11,737 nucleotides of DNA from Candidatus Egerieousia excrementavium. Lineage in GTDB: Bacteria; Bacteroidota; Bacteroidia; Bacteroidales; UBA932. Numbering within the stretch: position 1 is the first letter of the stretch; each line of letters begins with the position of its first letter. The DNA lies in contig JADINB010000137.1 in NCBI GenBank assembly GCA_017694275.1, positions 1 through 11,737 of the forward strand, in the 5' to 3' direction. The notes under the pieces are model-generated. The model was given only the letters and a program-made list of their open reading frames with translations. It was not told the DNA's origin and made no database searches. The position numbers and the translations under genes were made by a program. Of this stretch, positions 8,742-11,737 are shown piece by piece.

Positions 8742-9218
8742 TTATTTTTTGAGGATTGACAGGTCTACTCCCCGGGGCAGAAACAGCGAAGCGTCTCCAC
8801 CATGAATCAGCACGTCGCGCACCACGGTAGATGATATGAAGGAATACTCCTGGCTTGCCGGGATGAAAAGTGAGACCACTTCTGGATACATTTTTTTATT
8901 TGCCTGCGCGATTACACTCTCAAGTTCAAAATCGGTAGTTGTTCTCAATCCTCTGATTATGCACTGCACGCCGAGCCTTTTGCACAAATCTATAGTCAGG
9001 TCAGGATAAGTGCATATCTCTATTCCGGAAAGGTGCGCCGTAGCAGTACTGATGATTTCCACTCTCTGTTGCAGAGTAAAATATCCATTACGCTCTTTGG
9101 TTGAATTGTATCCTATTGCAATATAAATCTTGTCAAACAGTTTCAAAGCCGATTCCAACACATCGTAATGGCCTATGGTAAACGGGTCGAACGACCCGGG
9201 AAAAATAGCTTTTCGCAT
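8742..9218 (-). CDS. coaD: Pantetheine-phosphate adenylyltransferase (PPAT)
   Basis: Transfers AMP from ATP to 4'-phosphopantetheine, giving dephospho-CoA, the penultimate step of coenzyme A synthesis; cytoplasmic. The 158-residue length is standard. The nucleotidyltransferase signature GSFDPFTIGH (8-17) contains the T-x-G-H motif with His17. IIRGLRTTTDFELE (87-100) is the substrate-binding segment, and ISSTVVR (128-134) is the second nucleotide-binding motif. The ATG at 9218 gives the canonical MRKAIFPGSFDP start. It is the first gene of the leftward cluster. Its promoter is probably the minus-strand -7 element at 9248-9255, giving a leader of about 20 nt. Confidence 0.97.
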   Translation of the reverse strand: MRKAIFPGSFDPFTIGHYDVLESALKLFDKIYIAIGYNSTKERNGYFTLQQRVEIISTATAHLSGIEICTYPDLTIDLCKRLGVQCIIRGLRTTTDFELESVIAQANKKMYPEVVSLFIPASQEYSFISSTVVRDVLIHGGDASLFLPRGVDLSILKK

Positions 9219-9247
9219 GACGGATGACGATAAGTTAAAAATTCAGA

Positions 9248-9255
9248 CAAAAATA
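9248..9255 (-). promoter_or_regulatory. Candidate -7 promoter element for coaD and the leftward cluster
   Basis: Read on the minus strand this is TATTTTTG, a full match to the Bacteroidetes -7 consensus TAnnTTTG, about 30 bp upstream of the coaD ATG. Transcription would start near 9241. No clear -33 TTG is seen 19-21 bp further upstream, so the assignment rests on the -7 match and position. It is the left arm of the palindrome at 9248-9266. Confidence 0.55.
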
Positions 9256-9258
9256 ACA

Positions 9259-9266
9259 TATTTTTG
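9259..9266 (+). promoter_or_regulatory. Candidate -7 promoter element for the 9323 lipoprotein gene
   Basis: TATTTTTG on the plus strand fully matches the Bacteroidetes -7 consensus TAnnTTTG and lies 56 bp before the preferred ATG at 9323. A degenerate TTA at 9235-9237, with 21-bp spacing, is the only -33 candidate. Transcription would start near 9273, leaving about 50 nt of leader, which would cut through a small ATCGG/CCGAT inverted repeat at 9270-9283. It is the right arm of the palindrome at 9248-9266. Confidence 0.5.
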
Positions 9267-9322
9267 CATATCGGGTTACCGATTTACAGCACATGATTTT
9301 ATTTCCAATAATTTATCTTATG

Positions 9323-10213
9323 ATGAAAAGAACTGTTTTTCAAATTATCGCACCGGTCATTACATTTTTTTTCATAACCGGATGCAACAATGCCGGGACA
9401 TCTCCTGCAGAGATAAGGCTTGCAGAACGCAGTGCAGATGCAATATCCGGCAGCGAATTCATAAAACTGATAGACACACTCGGTTTCGAACAGAGGGAAG
9501 AACTTATTGCAAATGAAATATTATCTGGAAACATCCCCGGCATGTTACGCAAATTCCGCACCATAGAATATGATGCATCCGATGCAGAAGGTACACGCCA
9601 CAAGGTAGAGCTCTATATATTGCCCGATTACCTTGCAATTGGCTCTGACAGCGACTTTGTAAGGATTCCCATGGGGCCTTTGACTGCACAGAAAATAGCT
9701 GATTCACTCTACTGCTCCATGCCTACCGCATTGATTGTAGACAAGATAGCCGCATCATCAGAGGGAGCGATAGAACCATTCCCATTCAGGCCGCTGGGCG
9801 ACAGGAATACATGGCCTATCACATTTGAAGACAGCAACAACGCCATAAACGCCCTTTACAAGGCAAAGGGGTACAGACCAGGGCAGCTGATAAGCGGATT
9901 GAAAAAAGATGTCATCATTACCAACAAGATTGCCGGTGATACCTTGAGGGGCAACCATGTAACCATCTACGGCTGGCACTATCCGGACGGAAGCAGAATA
10001 CAGCCGTCGAATAATGTACATGTAAATTACTATGTAGACTACAGCCATGGGATAAGACTGATATACAGGACGATAAAAATAGACGGAGTTGAATATGACA
10101 TTCAGCAGGCTCTTAAGGACCCGCTCCTTTACAAACTGCTCAGTGATGAAGACACTCCCATGAGCCGCCCGACATACAGTGGCGACACACTGCATCCTGC
10201 CGCTACTTTGTAA
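9323..10213 (+). CDS. Uncharacterised lipoprotein with conserved-looking C-terminal domain
   Basis: 296 residues from ATG 9323. An ATG lies immediately before it at 9320, and a longer in-frame start at 9293 would put ten extra hydrophobic residues before the signal. Starting at 9320 or 9323 gives a classical lipoprotein signal: MKRTVFQ, hydrophobic core, lipobox ITGC with lipidated Cys21. No acidic export signal follows, so a periplasmic orientation is likely. The mature part looks like one globular domain with ELYILPDYLAIGSD (96-109), FVRIPMGPLTAQKIAD (112-127), GLKKDVIITNKI (192-203), VTIYGWHYPDG (213-223), YYVDYSHGIRLI (236-247) and LLSDED (272-277). I recall similar motifs in unannotated secreted proteins of several phyla, but know no function. 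The polar His, Asp and Tyr residues of the DYSHG region could form an active site; that is inference. It overlaps lnt by 11 nt, tail to tail. Confidence 0.85.
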   Translation: MKRTVFQIIAPVITFFFITGCNNAGTSPAEIRLAERSADAISGSEFIKLIDTLGFEQREELIANEILSGNIPGMLRKFRTIEYDASDAEGTRHKVELYILPDYLAIGSDSDFVRIPMGPLTAQKIADSLYCSMPTALIVDKIAASSEGAIEPFPFRPLGDRNTWPITFEDSNNAINALYKAKGYRPGQLISGLKKDVIITNKIAGDTLRGNHVTIYGWHYPDGSRIQPSNNVHVNYYVDYSHGIRLIYRTIKIDGVEYDIQQALKDPLLYKLLSDEDTPMSRPTYSGDTLHPAATL

Positions 10214-11737
10214 TATATTTTCCGCTAAGGCGCCTTACCACGGCCATTACGGTAAACAGATAGAAGAGAAAAACGGAAACACGGCCGGTAATGTCGCCAT
10301 AAGTGACAAAAACAGTCTGCCTGTCATTGAGGGGAAGACGGGCAAGCAATTTTTCCTGCTGCCACCATCCAGTGGAAGATATTATTTCGCCACGTTCGTC
10401 TATGAAGGCTGAAATTCCGGTATTCGCACTTCTGGCAATGGCTCTGCGCGTCTCTATGGCCCTCAGGCTTGAATATGAAAGATGCTGCCGATAGCCAGGG
10501 GTGTTCCCCCACCATCCGTCATTTGTTATGACGCTCATCACGTTTGCCCCGTCAAGAACATACTCTCTGTAAAAATCTCCGTATACAGACTCATAACAGA
10601 TTGCTGTTCCAATTTTCACGGAATCTTCTGTCACAAAGACCTCACGCCGGAGCTGGGGTGCAAAGTCTCCCATGGCACCTCCAAGGTCAATATTGAGTCT
10701 TTTCATGAATCCGAAAAGTTTCTTGTACGGAGTGCTTTCCACCAGTACTACCAGCTTGGATTTATGATAAAACCCGTATTTGCCGTTCTTGTCTAAAAAG
10801 AGGGCGGTATTTGATCTGTCATACCATCGGTCGCCATGAATGTGACGCGCCGTTGGTGTAGGACGGGATGCAGAATTGTAGAAGGTATCTGTCACAGCCC
10901 CCATTATGATATTTGTACCGTGCTCCATGGCGTAATTGCGGAATCTGTTGAACGAACTGTTTGTATGCGGATGGTTTTCAACCAGTGCCGCTGCCGCCGT
11001 GCGCGGAGAGATGAATGTCTCCGGAGCAACAAGAAAATCAGCCGCACAACCATTCATGAGTCCTGTCAATATCTTGTCCTGGTCATATTGAGACTGCGAA
11101 AATTTCCTGTTGTAAGGGTCGATATTGGGCTGCATGATGGCAAAAGTCCTGTAACCGTTGCCTTGGGAGGGCTCATAAGGCTCTGTCTGGTAACTATAAT
11201 AAATCAGATGCGAAACCGCCATCGGCACCAGATAGACAAGGACAAGGGATATTACAGATTTTTTCACCTTCTCTCTTGAAACTGAAAGAAGTATAATCCT
11301 GAAAACCAATGTGTTTATCAGTAATACCCATAACGATCCTCCAAGCACTCCGGTATATTCGTACCACTGGATGGATTTAAGCGAAGTTGCAAAGGAATTG
11401 CCAAGCACAAGCCATGGCCACGAGACATCCCAGTTGAAATATGCGTGTTCCCATGCCAGCCATGCTATTGCAAAATAAAGATATGGAAGATAGCCTCTTG
11501 TCAATTTCTTAAACCACCTGAAAAGGGCAAATATGATAGCCATCTGCAGGGCGTTAAGGGTCACGGCAGCTATCGCTCCGTAAAGAGTGGCCTTGTATAT
11601 CCAGAAGGTTGTAAAGATATTCCACAGCAGAAAACAGACATAGTACCTGACCCAAAAATGTTTCATTTTACGGTCAGTGGCAATGTGCTCTGCTGCAAAA
11701 AGCGGTATGAAAGCCACAAGCGAAACCCATCCGGTAC
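10203..11737 (-). CDS. lnt: Apolipoprotein N-acyltransferase (partial, N-terminus beyond the window)
   Basis: Adds the third acyl chain to the N-terminal Cys of lipoproteins at the inner membrane, the last step of lipoprotein maturation. The reading frame stays open to the right edge (…TGWVSLVAFIPLF), so the GTG at 11717 is an internal valine and a short N-terminal part is missing. From that codon 504 residues are present: hydrophobic segments at about 22-40, 45-66, 76-90, 128-145 and 155-173, a nitrilase-fold domain at about 190-465, and a final membrane segment at about 478-496. The catalytic triad matches E. coli E267/K335/C387 as Glu233 (APETF), Lys319 (YHKSKL) and Cys374 (AICYES); Glu327 matches E343. 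The loop after the lysine reads LVVLVE, where a LVP-type sequence is usual. The 3' end overlaps the lipoprotein gene by 11 nt. Confidence 0.95.
   Translation of the reverse strand, partial: TGWVSLVAFIPLFAAEHIATDRKMKHFWVRYYVCFLLWNIFTTFWIYKATLYGAIAAVTLNALQMAIIFALFRWFKKLTRGYLPYLYFAIAWLAWEHAYFNWDVSWPWLVLGNSFATSLKSIQWYEYTGVLGGSLWVLLINTLVFRIILLSVSREKVKKSVISLVLVYLVPMAVSHLIYYSYQTEPYEPSQGNGYRTFAIMQPNIDPYNRKFSQSQYDQDKILTGLMNGCAADFLVAPETFISPRTAAAALVENHPHTNSSFNRFRNYAMEHGTNIIMGAVTDTFYNSASRPTPTARHIHGDRWYDRSNTALFLDKNGKYGFYHKSKLVVLVESTPYKKLFGFMKRLNIDLGGAMGDFAPQLRREVFVTEDSVKIGTAICYESVYGDFYREYVLDGANVMSVITNDGWWGNTPGYRQHLSYSSLRAIETRRAIARSANTGISAFIDERGEIISSTGWWQQEKLLARLPLNDRQTVFVTYGDITGRVSVFLFYLFTVMAVVRRLSGKYITK

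Larger units (their letters stand above)
9248..9266. repeat. Perfect 19-nt palindrome in the divergent intergenic region
   Basis: CAAAAATA, spacer ACA, TATTTTTG: perfect 8-bp arms around a 3-nt centre, midway in the 104-nt gap between coaD and the lipoprotein gene. Each arm read outwards is a complete TAnnTTTG element. It could alternatively be an operator for a dimeric regulator. A short AT-rich palindrome can arise by chance, but its position between divergent genes favours function. Confidence 0.8.

Noticed and set aside
9270..9283. ATCGG-GTTA-CCGAT small hairpin in the lipoprotein leader
   Set aside because: Five-bp arms with a 4-nt loop are too short to call a regulatory element without conservation data.
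10226..10237. Perfect 12-bp palindrome TAAGGCGCCTTA
   Set aside because: It lies inside the lnt coding region just beyond the convergent stop, has no loop for a stable hairpin and is not followed by a T-run, so it is not a convincing terminator or operator.

Overview
The window looks like an ordinary housekeeping stretch of a Bacteroidales-type (Bacteroidota) chromosome. The signs are a gene set and protein styles typical of that group (a thioredoxin-like protein with DUF4369/DUF5106-style parts, a YdiJ/GlcD-type FAD/Fe-S oxidase, several short lipoproteins), starts without clear Shine-Dalgarno sequences, and matches to the Bacteroidetes -7 promoter element TAnnTTTG. Base composition is moderate and fairly even. 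I see no rRNA, tRNA, CRISPR array, insertion sequence, integrase or prophage gene. Genus cannot be fixed from this sequence alone.

Layout: (1) 1-214 is an AT-rich leader with a small perfect inverted repeat. (2) lon (215-2611) and ung (2626-3294) run rightwards 14 nt apart and end at a hairpin at 3297-3329 that can act on both strands. (3) A leftward cluster, transcribed from about 9240 towards 3353, holds coaD, a secreted double-thioredoxin protein, a large FAD/4Fe-4S oxidase and a META-domain (HslJ-like) lipoprotein, with gaps of only 18, 10 and 33 nt. (4) A 104-nt divergent intergenic region (9219-9322) carries a perfect 19-nt palindrome whose two arms are each a TAnnTTTG element, one for each direction. 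(5) A rightward gene for an uncharacterised lipoprotein (9323-10213) ends 11 nt inside the convergent lnt gene. lnt occupies the rest of the window on the minus strand and is cut at its N-terminus by the window edge.

Functionally the region mixes protein quality control (Lon), base-excision repair (Ung), coenzyme A synthesis (CoaD), redox functions (thioredoxin-like protein, FAD/Fe-S dehydrogenase) and lipoprotein maturation (Lnt). Two proteins (META protein, 9323 protein) carry clear lipoboxes and a third (thioredoxin protein) has an ambiguous one; these would be Lnt substrates. The coaD cluster could be one transcript, but no shared pathway is evident. I found no strong candidate for a new multi-gene system. 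The items most worth a second look are the divergent-promoter palindrome, the internally duplicated DUF5106-thioredoxin protein and the uncharacterised lipoprotein with a Y-V-D-Y-S-H-G motif.
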